From NCBI GenBank assembly GCA_025526995.1, contig JAHLKG010000022.1, positions 434,001 through 498,000 of the forward strand: a DNA stretch of 64,000 nt, in the 5' to 3' direction. Every line of letters begins with the position of its first letter. Positions within the stretch are counted from its first letter, which is position 1. Shown in pieces: positions 43,057-55,076 of the stretch. Below the pieces are notes generated by a model. That model was not told where the DNA came from. It saw only the letters and a program-made list of their open reading frames with translations, and did no database searches. Source of the stretch: Powellomyces hirtus. Lineage: Eukaryota > Chytridiomycota > Chytridiomycetes > Spizellomycetales > Powellomycetaceae. A program made the translations under genes and the position numbers.

Positions 43057-46000
43057 TCAAGGCATCGGGTTCCGTTTGGCCATTTTCGGGGGATGATTGG
43101 CATGCTGCATTTTATGGTGCTGCTGCTGTTCCTTATGCGGATGCGGATGTGGATGCGGATGATGTACGGGTTGGTGGTGGTGGTTGGTATTCAGATTCAG
43201 GTTATTTCGCGACGAGACCGAGAAGGAGAACGCAAACGGGTTGGTGGATGAGGTAGTCGTGTTGTGCTGCTGCTGCTGCGGGACCGCGTTGGTGCCGAGT
43301 GCGAGTCGCGCGCTGCGGAGGGGGCCTACGGAGGTGGTACTGTTGTGGGTGGTGTTGGATTGCGGGATGGACGATGTGGAGGAGGAGCCCAGCCAGTGCT
43401 GGGACGCGCGGGAGGAGGCGTAGAGTGCAGAGTCGGTGTTGGAGCCGCGGCGGGTGGGGGCGTGGTGGGTGGTGGTGGTGCTGTGGCGCGGGTGGGTTGG
43501 GTGGTACGCGAGCAGGGGGTCGACGGGTGATGGGTGCGTTTTGGTCGTGTTGCGGAGTCGGCCCCCTGGTATGGCTAGATTTGCCGGGTTGAAATTGTGG
43601 GCTGGTGCAGCGATACCGAACGGGGTTGGTGACATGGGCTGCTGCTGCTGCTGAAACTGATGATGCAAGCGATGCGGGGACGATGCCGGCGGGTACTGCT
43701 GCGGGTGCGACTGCGACTGCAAACTCGCCGCCACATTCGAGCCTGAATAATGGGTCGTCGCTCCTCCCCCCGCTCTCGGCGCTCTCAGTGGGCGGGTGGG
43801 GTGCGGGAACGCATTCGAGACCGCGACGGCGGCGCCTAGGGGCGGGACGGAGTTGTAACGCGCAGTGGAGGCAGAGGCATGGGTATTGTGTGATGTGGTC
43901 CCACCGTGGGAGTTGTAGGGGTTCTGGGGGGCCCGCTGCGCGGGCTGGGTGGGCCGAGGGAGGTAGGGGTTGGTGGGCTGGATGAAACTAAGTCCTGGGA
44001 AAAGTCGGAGTATCGACAACGGCAGAGGTACCCGGGGTGTGGATGTGGCGGGGAGGGAGTGGGGGGATGGACGGAGAGGGGGGGGGGGGGGCGAATGGGC
44101 AAGAGGTGAGTATTTCCCACCGCTACGAAAACGCAACCACGATTTCACCGGATGTCATGTTCAGCTTGATATTCACCTTTGACCTGCAACAGCCTCCCTC
44201 TCGAATCCAACTGTTCCGTGGACGGCCCGCCAAAAAACTCTGCCAAGAAATTCGTCGGCTTGGTAAGAGTCGGCGAGTGTTGCTGTTCCCGAGTCTTGGG
44301 TCGGCCCGCTGCAGCAGGGTGGTGGTGGTGGCGCTGCTGCTGCTGCTGCTGCTGCTGCAGATTCTCCCCATGGTCCATAGTGGACGAATCATCATCGGGG
44401 CGTTCCTCGAATTCCGCATGTGCGGTCGCGGTTGAATGGGGAGCGCTTTCGAGGACAAAATGGGGGTCGCCGCCGTACGCTAGGGTTGTTGTGGTCCCAA
44501 AGACGGGTTGTTTTGGTGGGTGAAGGGTTGTTGTTGTTGTTGTTGTTGTTGTTGCGTTGTTGGTTGTGGATGTGGGTGGTTCGCGGTCGAGGAAATTGGG
44601 GAGGCGGGTTCGGCGTTTGGCGGAGGGTGAAGAGGCGGCGTGATGGTGTTGTTGTTGCTTTGAAGTGCTGGCGATTGAGGATGCCGCGTGCTGTTCCTGA
44701 TTTTGCTGTGCCGGTGGTGGCGGGTCCCGTTTCTGAGCTTTCAGTTGTGGCAACGGCGATGGTTTGGCTTGTTGTTGCTGCTGCTGTGATGACGGATGGT
44801 CGTCGCCCCACCCAGTTATCCCATCGGTATTGTCAGACAGATCATGGAGGAGAGAATCAAGGTGCGCTGCATGCGGGGACGCGTCCGCCATCCTATTCAT
44901 CTCAGACGCAGCTCCAATCCCCGGCAACGGGTTATACACTCTCCCCAGTCCCATCGCCACGCTGTTGTCGCTCGTGGTGTCAGCGACCGACGACGGCGGA
45001 CGGGTGGTGTTGTGCTGATTGCGTTTCGGGCGTGGGAGGGTTTGGGTCGTAGCAGCCGATCCTATCCTGCGTTGCTGCGATGGCGATTGTGCGCTGATGG
45101 GGCTCTGTCGTGATGGGCCGGTTTGCGGGCTCGGAAGGGCGAATGGGGTGTGGGCGACACTTTTTCGCGGTGTAGTGGCTGCGAACGGTGGGCTTGCCCA
45201 TTTTACGGGTCCTGTGGCGCCGGCATCGAACGGAAGCGCGGGGGGAGTGGATGGGTCTGGCGGTCCTCCACCACCCGGTTCTTTGGACAGGCCAAATGTG
45301 AAAGACACGTCTTTTCCCGAATCTGCTTTCAGGTTTGTCTGCGGGGGATCCAGATGTGCGTGCGAGGCTGCTGCCGCGTTGTGGCTGTGGTGATGTATTG
45401 GCGGTGGGGAGTAGGTCTGACTGCGATTTGGAAGCAGGCCCTCTGATCCCAGTGCAGTCGCAGCAGCCGTAAGAGCGTTCTGTCCCGCCAACGCATTCAA
45501 CTCGCTTTCAATCAGCATCAAATCCAGCGACGACGCAACCGACGCTGTCCGGTCCAGGGGCGGGTGTTGCCGTATACTCATTCTCCGTTCCAGCGTACTC
45601 TCACTCTCCTCCCCGTCTTCCAGCTGCTCCTGCACCGTCAGCCGTATCTCGGCCTGTTTTCCCGACTGTGGGTCGACTTTCTCCTGCACGAGGTCCAACG
45701 CTGGTCCCACGGGCGGGGCGGCGAGTGCGTTTTTCGCAAATGGGGTATCCCACATATCCGCGAACCACGGATGCTGCAATGCCTCCTGCGCCGTCGGCCG
45801 CAGATTCGGGTCGTATTTCAGCATATCGGCCAGCAACTGCAAGGGACCCGTTGAAGCGTTGGGTATCACGTGCGCGAGAGGGACGGAGGGCATCTGGGGA
45901 AACCGGAACTTCATTGCGCCTGCTAACCGGAGCCCTTCGGGCCATGTCCCCCCCGCGGTGATGTGGTCCCGCTGATGAGCAAATTCGCTACTCGCGGACT

Positions 46001-47167
46001 TGTGCCCGGCGTCGTTGGAATGCATCATCCCTCCGCTGGCCCCACCCATCTCGATTCCCGGTGTCCCAAGGATTTCTACGATTTTAAACAGTTGATCCAT
46101 TTCAGAGTTTCCGGGGAAAAGGGGGCGCAGGGTGTACAGTTCGGCGAAAATGCAGCCAACCGCCCATATGTCGATCGGGGACGAGTAGGATGTGGAGCGG
46201 AGGATGATTTCAGGGGCCCGGTACCTGGTGGGTTCAACCCAGCGTTAAAATCAGATCAAATATTAAAATGCATTTGAGGGGCTCCAATTTTGCCACTCAC
46301 CATCGGGTACTGACATATTCGGTATACGGCGGACGGCTTCGAATCTCCCTCGCCAACCCAAAATCTGCCAGCTTGACGGTCTTCCCGCTCATCAGGAGGT
46401 TCTCTGTAGACTCCCAATGTTAGTTTCTAACCAGAGAGCGGCGAGATGGTCATTGGGATGTAGATCATCCGAGTGCAAAAACGTACCAGGCTTCATGTCA
46501 CGGTGAAAGAACCCATGCTTGTGCATGTGCGCAAGTCCAAGCAGCACCTGAAAGCTGGTGATGGAGGAGAAAGACGGGACGTGAGACAGTGCAATCGCTA
46601 GCAATGAATGAATGGGGGAATGTCGTAGTCTGGAGCTTCCATCTCCAAAACGACAACGGAACTGCGCGGTAGCTCCCATTCGTGCCCATTCCATATGCCT
46701 TGGCTCCCCCCATTCGTTGGCGCACGTACATCAAAGTCTTGACTTCCATCTCCGAGAACAAGTTGCCATCCCTCTGTTTGGTGAGCTGGTAGAGATTCCC
46801 ATCCATGTATTCAAACACAAAGTGCAGTTCGTCGTTCTCGCGCAGGACTTCTTTCAGTTTGACAATGTTGGGATGGTTGCTGAGTTTGACGAGGGATTTG
46901 ACTTCCCGCAGGTTGACGGCTTCGTCCCAGTTGTAGTACTTTTGCTTCATCTTCTTGATGGCTACCTGGGATGGAGAGCATACAGGGACGGACGGACGTA
47001 AGAAGCGACGATTTTTTTTTTTTTGCTCATGGCCAGCGCTCCAGTGACGAAAGAGTGACGAAAGTGGAAGGACTACATACCGGTTCCCCTGTTTCGTAGT
47101 GCTCGCCCTTGAGAACGATGCCAAACGACCCATCTCCGATCTGTTTGGTGACTTTGTATTTGTTCAT
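43057..47167 (-). CDS. MAK/ICK (RCK family) serine/threonine kinase with long low-complexity tail
   Basis: Six exons: 47081-47167, 46730-46965, 46487-46554, 46301-46403, 44177-46224 and 43057-43994; 1159 residues. The N-terminal kinase domain (about 4-300) has the Gly loop GDGSFG, VAIKK (Lys33), HRDMKP (Asp127), DFG (144-146) and the activation motif TEY (158-160) in [16 protein letters not shown], which marks the MAK/ICK/MOK family. These kinases control ciliary length and intraflagellar transport in animals and algae; yeast Ime2 is a relative. The remaining 850 residues are Gln/His/Pro/Ser-rich and disordered, longer than usual. The domain call is firm, while the tail exon joins are less certain. 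It shares an upstream region with the divergent YTH gene. Confidence 0.85.
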
Positions 47168-48331
47168 GGCTGCATGGGAGGTGGGGAGAGGGGAGAGAGA
47201 GAGAGAGAGAAACAGGAAGAGGAATTCGACAAGTCACCAGTTACAAGAACAATGACTCGTCTTTACTCGATAGTTATTGTTCTATATATTTGTGTTTGCA
47301 GGTGTTTTTTTTTTGTGTGGGTGGGGTTTCGTCTTTGCTGTGCGCAGCCCTCCACGGGCTTGCTTGAGCGCAGCAGCCAGCAGCCACGCCACGACACGCA
47401 CGACACGCTTAACCCAATCCCAAGACATTTTCCCACGCAGCGGGATTGGTCACATTGGAGTTTCACCCCGTTCGGATGAGAAGAGCAGACAGTTGTATTG
47501 AGCGCAGATCAGACATGCCACACACACACAGGTGGGAATTGACGTGCATATGATTTTGGGGGTGTTTTCCCTCTGGAGCGAGGGATGGAGCGAGGGAGGG
47601 AATCGCGCGGACGGCTGCTTACGTATGTCAGATAGAAGAAGGAGTCACGTGGGGAACGGCAATGGGATGGCATGCGCCACACGCGGAATGACAGTGCGTG
47701 CGCCACACCCTTTCGCTCCCGTTCCCTTTCCCTTTCCCTTTCCCTCCCCAATTGACTATTGACTATTGACTGACACCTTTGATTCATTCAGTGACTGAGT
47801 GATTGATGACTGAGTGAGTGCATGGAGTGAGTTGAGAGAGAGAGAAAGAGAGAGAGAGAGAGTTATGTGATTGTCGACTGTGATGAGTGACGCTGGCTCA
47901 TCATCTATCTAGTATCGATTCAATCAATCAATCAATCAATGACTCCCATCTCATCTCATCTCATCTCATCCCATCCGTCACTCACTCACTCACTCACTCA
48001 GTCAGTCACTCGCCTTTCTCAATAAGGCCTCCTCTCCTGCCCGCTGCCTCAAGTTGGTTCTGAGAATTGCCAATGGCATTCATATGGGAGATACTGAATA
48101 CGCCATGACTCACTCACTCAATGCACTCACGTGGGAAAGAGTCACTTAGTCTGTCTCACTGCTCTCCCTTCTGTCTCTCCCCCCTCCCCCTGCTCTGGCT
48201 TTTGTTTTCTTTGTGTTTGGTCAACTCTCCCTCCATTGGGAACCTTTGTCGCTGCTGCATCCTTCCCCACTCTTCCTTCGCCCAGAGGTCACTTTCCCCG
48301 CTTCGCATCCCGCTTCACTTCTCCCTCTGCC
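47168..48331. promoter_or_regulatory. Divergent promoter region between the kinase and YTH genes
   Basis: A 1.16 kb region with dense microsatellites: (GA)n near 47190 and 47840, CCCTTT runs near 47725, (TCAA)n at about 47925, (TCTCA)n at about 47950, and (CACT)n near 47980 and 48110. Pyrimidine-rich leader sequence precedes the YTH start. No gene is seen. Confidence 0.5.
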
Positions 48332-50480
48332 ATGCAGAACGGGCACTCCCACTCCCGTCTCCCAACCACCACAATCACAACCCAACTCGACTACCCAGAT
48401 CCCTCCCCCTTGCGCCGCCACTCGCTCGCCCACGCCGCCGCCCCCGAACGATACCACTCGGACGCCAGGCGCGTCTCTGCCCCACCGCCTTCAATGATGG
48501 TGGGCGGAGAGCCCACCGACGCGCGACAGCGCAGGTACTCGGATTCCACCTCGCCAGCTGCTCCTCCGTCCCTGGCACCCATCAGCCAGTGTATGCCGGG
48601 CGGAAGCGAGCTTATGGTGAAGCGAGACGACTCGCCTTGGGAAGGCGTCGACTGGAGTTTCGGTTTGGACAGACAGCCCCGTGGTAAGTCAATCCAACAT
48701 CTGATGCTCATGGGAAAACGTAATCATGGAAACTCACCCTTTTTACCCCTTTTGCCTATCTCTCTGTTTGGCAGACCAAGGTCCCGCCGTCGACACTGGC
48801 TTCAGCCCCCTCGTCTCGCACTACCGCAGCCGCTCACACGATATCCCATCCCGACCGCGCCCCGAGTCCTCTCCCGCCGACATCGACTCTGCATTCTACG
48901 CCACCCGCCGTCGGTTGATGCTGCAGGAACAGCAGCACCTCTCTCCTGTCGCTCCTGGAGCAGGACAGTGGATGGGTGACGCCGACTTTGCCCAGAGGAG
49001 GTCGTCGACGGGGGACTTGGTTGCGCCCCAGAAACCATCCGCCGAGCAGTACTACCTGCCACGAGAAGCTGATCTGGGAAAACGCGAGATGAATCTCGGT
49101 TTCGGCAGCATTCCGCAGGATGACCTGCTTTACCGAGATGTCAGATTCACTCGAGGTGGTGGTCCAGGTATGCATTACATTCACCATCCGCCACATCACC
49201 CATACCTAAAACTGACAATGTCTCTGGGATAACAGGCCCATCTGGTCTATCGTCAATGCTGTCTCATTCCCACTCCCCTCAGCCCTCACCTCACCGCCGC
49301 ACGCTTTCTTCCACCGGCCCGTCCACCCGATCCGTCATCCCACCACGCGACATGTCCCCATGGGCCGACGACCGACTGGATCCGTCCACCTCGCGTACCT
49401 CCCTCCTCGGCAGGGGTCCCGCCACGGGTGCTCCCTCAGCCGGCTGGAGCGAAGCCGCAGCAAGATTTATGGACACTCGTCCGGAAGATTTTCTCCGACC
49501 ATCGTCATCCAAAAGTGCTTCCTCGTTTGGCCGGCCCCCTATGGACGAGCCTGGCCTGACTCACCCTGCTGGCAGCAGCAGCGCGTTGATGCAGCAGCCT
49601 ACCACCACACATGTGCCTGCGACTCCGACGGTCCCCGATGTTGCGACGCAGAGAAGAGTGGCGGCATTTGTGGCTGAACGGGGTATCAACCCCTCACTTC
49701 GTGGCTTCAATGTCAGCCCTGCCAACGTACGTTGGCGCAATCCACACTATTCTCTGCAGTTTGATCTTGCACTCATCTCACATCACTCATCACGGTTTGC
49801 GTTCTACTTTTATGTCTTTCCTCTCAGGCACGATACTTTGTTCTCAAATCCAACTCGAGCAGCAACATCCATACATCCATCAATTACGGTGTCTGGTCCT
49901 CGACCGAACTCGGCAACCGGCGTCTCGACAATGCCTTCAGATCCACAGCCGCAAGCACCACCGCCGCCACCAACACTTCAAATCCCATATCCCTCTCCGA
50001 ACCGCCTACAGCCACAACCCCGGGCGCCGTCTATCTCTTCTTTTCGGTCACTGCCTCGGGCCGGTTTTGCGGGGTGGCCCGCATGACCTCTCCCATCGAC
50101 TGGACCCGTTCGGAAGATATTTGGGAACAGCAGAAAAAGTATAAAGGAACCTTTGAGCTCGAGTGGATTTTTGTCAAGGACGTGCCTCATCGTGCTGTGA
50201 GGCATTTGCGAGTCAGGTGTGCCTTTCAATATTGCGTGCTTATCTGAACCTATCAACTCTTATCCTTTTCTTCCCTTTTCTTGGTGAACTCTAATCCTTT
50301 TTTTCCCTTTTCGTGACTAGTGCCAATGAAGACAAGCCCGTCTCAAACTCTCGCGACACCCAGGAACTCACACAGGACATTGGTCACGACCTGCTCCGCA
50401 TCTTTGCAGAGTACCAGTCACAGAGTTCCGTCCTATACGACATGTTTGGAACGCCCACCGACACCGCCACCGCCGAATGA
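48332..50480 (+). CDS. YTH-domain RNA-binding protein (m6A reader)
   Basis: Five exons: 48332-48683, 48775-49167, 49236-49726, 49828-50216 and 50321-50480; 594 residues. The first 410 residues are Ser/Pro-rich and disordered. The YTH domain starts at residue 413 (ARYFVLKSNS), then INYGVWSSTELGNRRLDNAF, FFSVTASGRFCGVARM and WIFVKDVPH, ending near residue 575. YTH domains bind N6-methyladenosine through an aromatic cage; Trp residues stand at the expected places (GVW and the following Trp-containing segments). The layout of disordered N-terminus plus C-terminal YTH is like YTHDF proteins. The frame is also open upstream to 48131, but the ATG at 48332 follows a leader-like pyrimidine stretch and was preferred. 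Confidence 0.88.
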
Positions 50481-51603
50481 GAATGACGCAACCGTGTGAA
50501 AAAAACCGGGCCCACACGAAACGTTTATGTGTGTGTGTATGTGTGTGCGCCTCATTCCCTATTACTGGTGCTTTGTGTGATTTTCTTCCTTTTTGCTTCA
50601 TTGTCATGATCATGCATGACGCTTGACGATTTGTCTGTTTCTGCTCCCCCCCCCCACATTATGTTGTTTACTGCACCACACCCCCATCACCCGAGTTTGG
50701 ACATTGGCTAGCTAAGCTCTCTGTGTTTTTGTTTTGCTTGATTGTTTTGTTGAGGATGTGTACCGTCTATCTAGCCTTACCCCTGAGGGCGTAGCTTTTG
50801 TGTAGTCCTTCAAATATGTGTGTTTTTGGTGTTTCCTATATACGCAGAGGTGTTGTCCTGTACAGAAATGTGGTTAGTGCGCCGTGAAATGTAAACGAAA
50901 AATGTGGATTTGTTGTATACAACTCGTTTTTCGTCAGATGGTGATCCCTTGGCGTAAGGTGGGGAAGTTGCTTACGTAGCGCGTCATGGCCCCCCCACGC
51001 CCCTCCGTTCCTCGGTGCCATACCACTGGAAACAACGTAACGAGCAGGCGATCACGCCCACGGCGCCCGTATTCACATCGCCACAACAATATGAGCGTAC
51101 AGTTGATGAATGGAGATGAATAAATCATGAATGTGACCTTGTGTGGGGGCCCGGTTGGATTTGGCACAGGGACGGGCTGGCCATTTTGTAATATGTGCCC
51201 TCCCCGCAGCCCGCACGCCCCCCCGCCCTCCATTCGGCCTCCGGACAGTGATTTCGCCCTTCCCGTGGGTTTGACCCTTACTCTCTCTCGTTCCCCCCCC
51301 CCCCCCGAAGTGTTTTTTTTAAAAAGAACGGCACGGAAGAGAGGGATCGTTTTTTTATTTTCTGGTGGTTTGTTTTTGATCTTCTTACCCCTGCATAACG
51401 ACACACGGCGGATACTGGTATATATATATCTGCGCAACATACATCCGCAAGCACAACACTCGCACCACGCACCCGCTTCTGGTTTGGTTTGGGGGTTCGT
51501 GGCAGCCACTACGACACGACGGTGCAGTCGAAAAAGCTCTAGCGGTCCTTGTTTGTGTTTTTTTTTTTTCGTGGTTTGGTTTGGCGGGCAATTATTGCAA
51601 CCG
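50481..51603. promoter_or_regulatory. Intergenic region with cyclase promoter
   Basis: 1.1 kb without a convincing gene. A TATA box (TATATATATAT) at 51419-51429 lies about 175 bases before the cyclase ATG. C runs occur near 50650 and 51295. Confidence 0.5.
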
Positions 51604-52508
51604 ATGGCGGCGCAAGTAGTTGAGATCCGGATGGACCAGTTGCCGCCTCCGCAGCAGCAGCAGGAAGTGGGACAGGGACAGCTTCAGCACCTGCAGCAGC
51701 AGCGGAATGAGGGCGGGCAGGGTGCGGTTGCGTCGGCGGCGTCGGCGTCGGCGGCTCAGAATGCGGTCGTGTTGAATGCGGTGGATGAGAAAAATAAGTG
51801 GATTGCTGATGCGGTAGGGTAGAGTGGGTGTTACGGTGAGGGGTGGTGGTGGTGTGCGTGTCGCTTTTGCTCATCTTGATTCTTTGTTTTTTTTTTTCTT
51901 TGTGGCGCTTTTGCATTTAGGTTTCTCGAGACCGGGATGTCAAGGAACGCAAAATGCTGGCGCAGCGCTGGCTGGTGCGCTTCCAGAACGAGGAGAGTAA
52001 GTAGGCCCCATTACCAGCGAGTGTCTTGAAAGAGGGGGGGGGGGGAGTCGTATTGTCAGTGCAGGCGTTCGAGCGTTTTTGCAATGTATTTTTGTAGTGT
52101 GTGATTCCAAATCCACCACTAACCCCTGTATTTTTACTAATACTATTTGTCGGCCGCAGCCACGATTTTCGAAGCGAACCTGACGGAAGCGCGGCAACTG
52201 TACGAAACGCAACTCAACGAGCAGCGGCAGGTAGACTGGCGGCAACGGCTGGCGGCCGAGGAGCTGGTCGAGGACGAAGGGCGCAAGAGCGAGCTGGTGA
52301 AACTGGTGACGAAGATGGCGGCGCTCAAAGCCCGCATCACCGTGCAGGACGAGGCGCGCGACCGCGAGGTCGCGTTTAGGGAGAAAGTCAAGCTGCGCCG
52401 CGATGCCCATCAGGTCCGCGTCAAAAGCATCGAGGAACGACAGAAGAAGGAGCGCGAGGAGTTGGTGGCGACGCAGCAGAGGATCGCAAAGGTATGGTGT
52501 GGAATACG

Positions 52509-52539
<31 letters not shown>

Positions 52540-54281
52540 TTTATGGTTCCCTAAAATGCAGTACTCCTGATTGTCAAATGTTTCCGATTTTTCTCACTTT
52601 CTGTTTTCTCTTCTTGGGGTGCTTTTTTTTTGTTTCCCGCACACAGAATGCCGAAGCGGTCCAATCGATTCAAGTGCGCGGGATGGACGAACCGCGCAAA
52701 CGCAAAGCGCTGCGTGAATTCGCGATCCAATCGCAGCAGCTCGCGATGCGGCAACAGAAGGAAGCGGAGCAGCTGCGGGAGATGCAGCTGCTCAAGATCC
52801 GGCATCTTTCGGAAATGGTGCAGCTGGAGCTCGGGAACATGACTGAAATGGAGGAACTGACCGCGGAGCAGCGGCAGCGCGAGGCGGAACTGGAGGCGGA
52901 ACATGCGGGCATTGTGTTGAGCGAACAGGACAAGCTCGAACGGCAGCAGGCCAAATTGAAGGCGTTGCAACTCAAGGAGGAACAAAAGATCCAGCGCAAC
53001 GTGCTGAAGCAGGCGCAGAGGCGGCAGAGCAAATTGTTGGATCGCCAGCAACGCCTCGGTGGCAAGCTGCGCGAACGCAGCATGATGGCGCAGAACCTCG
53101 CGATCCTCGGCGGCGAAGCCGGCAGCGACGACGGTGCCAGCGAGATGGACACGTCGGACGCGGGCGATTCGTCGTTTGCCGCCACGTCAACCCGCGTCAG
53201 CTCGGACGCCGGCGACGCCGTCAGCGAGCACGAGATGGACGCCGTGTCGCGAGCCACGACGGACGGCAACGCCACCACGGCGGACGCGGACGGCGAACTC
53301 CGCCGCAAACGCACCGCGACCTCTGACGCGGAACGCGAACTGCACGAAGCCCTCCAAAAGGGCCAAGACCGCGTCCGGCAACTCGAGGCGCACCAACGCA
53401 AAATGGTCGACGAGCTGCGCAAATACCACCGTGAAGTGCGGGACCAAAAAGCGCGCGAACATAAACGCAAAACGTCCGAACTCACAAAGGACCATGAAGA
53501 CGAGCTGCGGTCCGTCAAAACCGAGCAGGCCACGGAAATGGACGAGCTCCTCGAAACCATCGGCCACCAGGACCTGATCACCGCGCAACAGTCCTCGTTC
53601 GACAAACAGATGGACACAATGGTCTCGAACCAGCTATTGGGCAACATGCTCCCGCGCCACGTGGCCGAGGAACTCAAAGCCGGCCGCACCCCGGAACCCG
53701 CCTCGTTTGACAACGTCGCCCTCTTCTTCACCGACATTTACGGGTTCAAGGAACTCGCCAACCGCTCCTCCCCGCGCCAAATCGTCGCCTTGCTCAACCG
53801 CATGTACATTGCCTTCGACCAGGTCATTGCCGACTTCCCGACCCTGTACAAGGTCGAAACCGTCATGGACTCGTTCATGGTCTGCTCGGGCCTCTCGGAC
53901 GGCGTCATGAGCAAAACCGACGCCGACCGGATCAACGACGCGACCGTCGCCACCACGGCCGCCCTCCGGCTGCTGGCCGCGGTGCGGCACATTGACATGT
54001 CGGACCAACTCGTTGACCGCGTCGACCTCCGCATCGGCATCCAGTGCGGACCCGTCCTCGCCGGCGTCATCGGAACTAAAATGCCCCACTACTGCCTCTT
54101 TGGCGATACCGTCAACGTCGCCTCCCGCATGTGCTCCACCAACCTGCCCCTCAAAGTCCAGGTCTCGGAAACAATGGCAAACTGGCTCGACAAATCCACC
54201 TTTGACGTTGTCGAACGAGGCACCATCTCCGTCAAGGGGAAAGGCGAGATGAAGACTTTTTGGGTCTCGGAAAAACAGTAA
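51604..54281 (+). CDS. Soluble coiled-coil class III nucleotidyl cyclase, guanylyl type
   Basis: Four exons: 51604-51813, 51921-51996, 52160-52491 and 52647-54281; 750 residues. After a Gln-rich N-terminus come two long charged coiled-coil stretches (about 75-370 and 435-545) flanking an acidic Asp/Ser/Thr linker. A class III cyclase domain occupies about 555-745. Metal-binding Asp569 (FFTDIYGF) and Asp614 (KVETVMDSF) are present. Glu610 and Cys689 (YCLFGDTVN) are the guanine-recognising residues of guanylyl cyclases, and the Asn/Arg pair in NVASRM is kept. The Gly before Asp614 in most family members is Met. No membrane segment, rhodopsin or heme domain is seen, so it would act in the cytosol as a dimer making cGMP. 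cGMP signalling controls zoospore motility in some zoosporic fungi. Confidence 0.85.
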
Positions 54282-54368
54282 CACCCGATTACCCGTGCCA
54301 AACACACGCGTTTGAGATATTTTCCCCCCTGGTTTTTTTGCTTTCGACGTGTTCCCCAGCAACAACAT

Positions 54369-54402
<34 letters not shown>

Positions 54403-54785
54403 CATCATGTCTCGCTGCGGGTCGTGCTCTTAACCTCTCCAGTTCCACCTTTTTGTGCTCTCCTGGGACCTTTTCCCTTTTCCCTGCGTACAAAAAAAAA
54501 GAATATCTCACAAACAAAAGAATCAGAACGTATCAGAAAATGTTGATTTTTTGTGCAATATCGATAGTGGGGGTATATGTTTCGCAATGATGCGTGAATG
54601 ATGCGGGCGTGTGTATCAGCATGGGGGGAATCTAGTCTAGCCTACTCTGGGTCTAAAATGCAATGTGTGTTTCGTGTACAAGTACTGTATGTACAGGGGT
54701 GCGCATTGTTTCACAAAACTGCCGCTCTCGGTGCGTTTGTGCGTGCGCGGCGGCGGGGGGTGGGGATTCTCGGGGTGAATGAATT
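54282..54785. other. Intergenic region with A30 tract
   Basis: 504 bases between convergent genes. A run of 30 A residues at 54370-54399 lies about 90 bases after the cyclase stop. No gene is seen. Confidence 0.5.
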
Positions 54786-55076
54786 TCAGATCTCCGTCGG
54801 CTCCGGCGCCGCAGGCTCCGCGGTGGTGGTGGTGGTGTCCGCATTCTCCACGGGCATGGCATCGATACTAAACGCGCACTGGGGCGGGCACCACAAGCAG
54901 CGGACGCTCGCGCACTGGACGGGCTGGAAGCCGGTCATGCAGCACGCGCAGCAGATGTCGGCGTGAAAGTCGGCGGCGGTGAGCGCCCTGCTGCGCGCGG
55001 ACTCGGATGCGATGGGCCGCGGCGCGGCGAGCGCGAGCGGGCAGAGCGCGAGGAGGATGACGGTGGGGAGATGCAT
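54786..55076 (-). CDS. Small secreted cysteine-rich protein
   Basis: 96 residues. A clear signal peptide (MHLPTVILLALCPLALA) is followed by a short mature part with eight cysteines in the block ICCACC, VQC, VRC, LWCPPQC, and an acidic Thr/Pro/Glu tail. Size, signal and cysteine density are those of fungal secreted small proteins. No family is recognised and no function is assigned. It is a single exon; the upstream 60 bases on its strand hold pyrimidine-rich leader sequence. The ATG at 55076 is the only start that supplies the signal peptide. Confidence 0.7.
   Translation of the reverse strand: MHLPTVILLALCPLALAAPRPIASESARSRALTAADFHADICCACCMTGFQPVQCASVRCLWCPPQCAFSIDAMPVENADTTTTTAEPAAPEPTEI

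Noticed and set aside
46230..46240. GGTTCAACCC as a tRNA T-arm
   Set aside because: It falls in intron 4 of the kinase gene and no cloverleaf can be formed around it.
48131..48331. Upstream in-frame extension of the YTH protein (67 residues)
   Set aside because: The stretch is pyrimidine-rich and leader-like, with Leu/Pro/Ser-biased content; the ATG at 48332 is preferred, although the longer form cannot be excluded.
52670..53737. Long antisense open frame (355 residues) opposite the cyclase
   Set aside because: It is a Ser/Arg-rich shadow of the coiled-coil coding strand.
54370..54399. A30 tract as the tail of a retroposed copy
   Set aside because: No upstream intronless gene copy or target duplication is seen; it lies in the 3' flank of the spliced cyclase gene.
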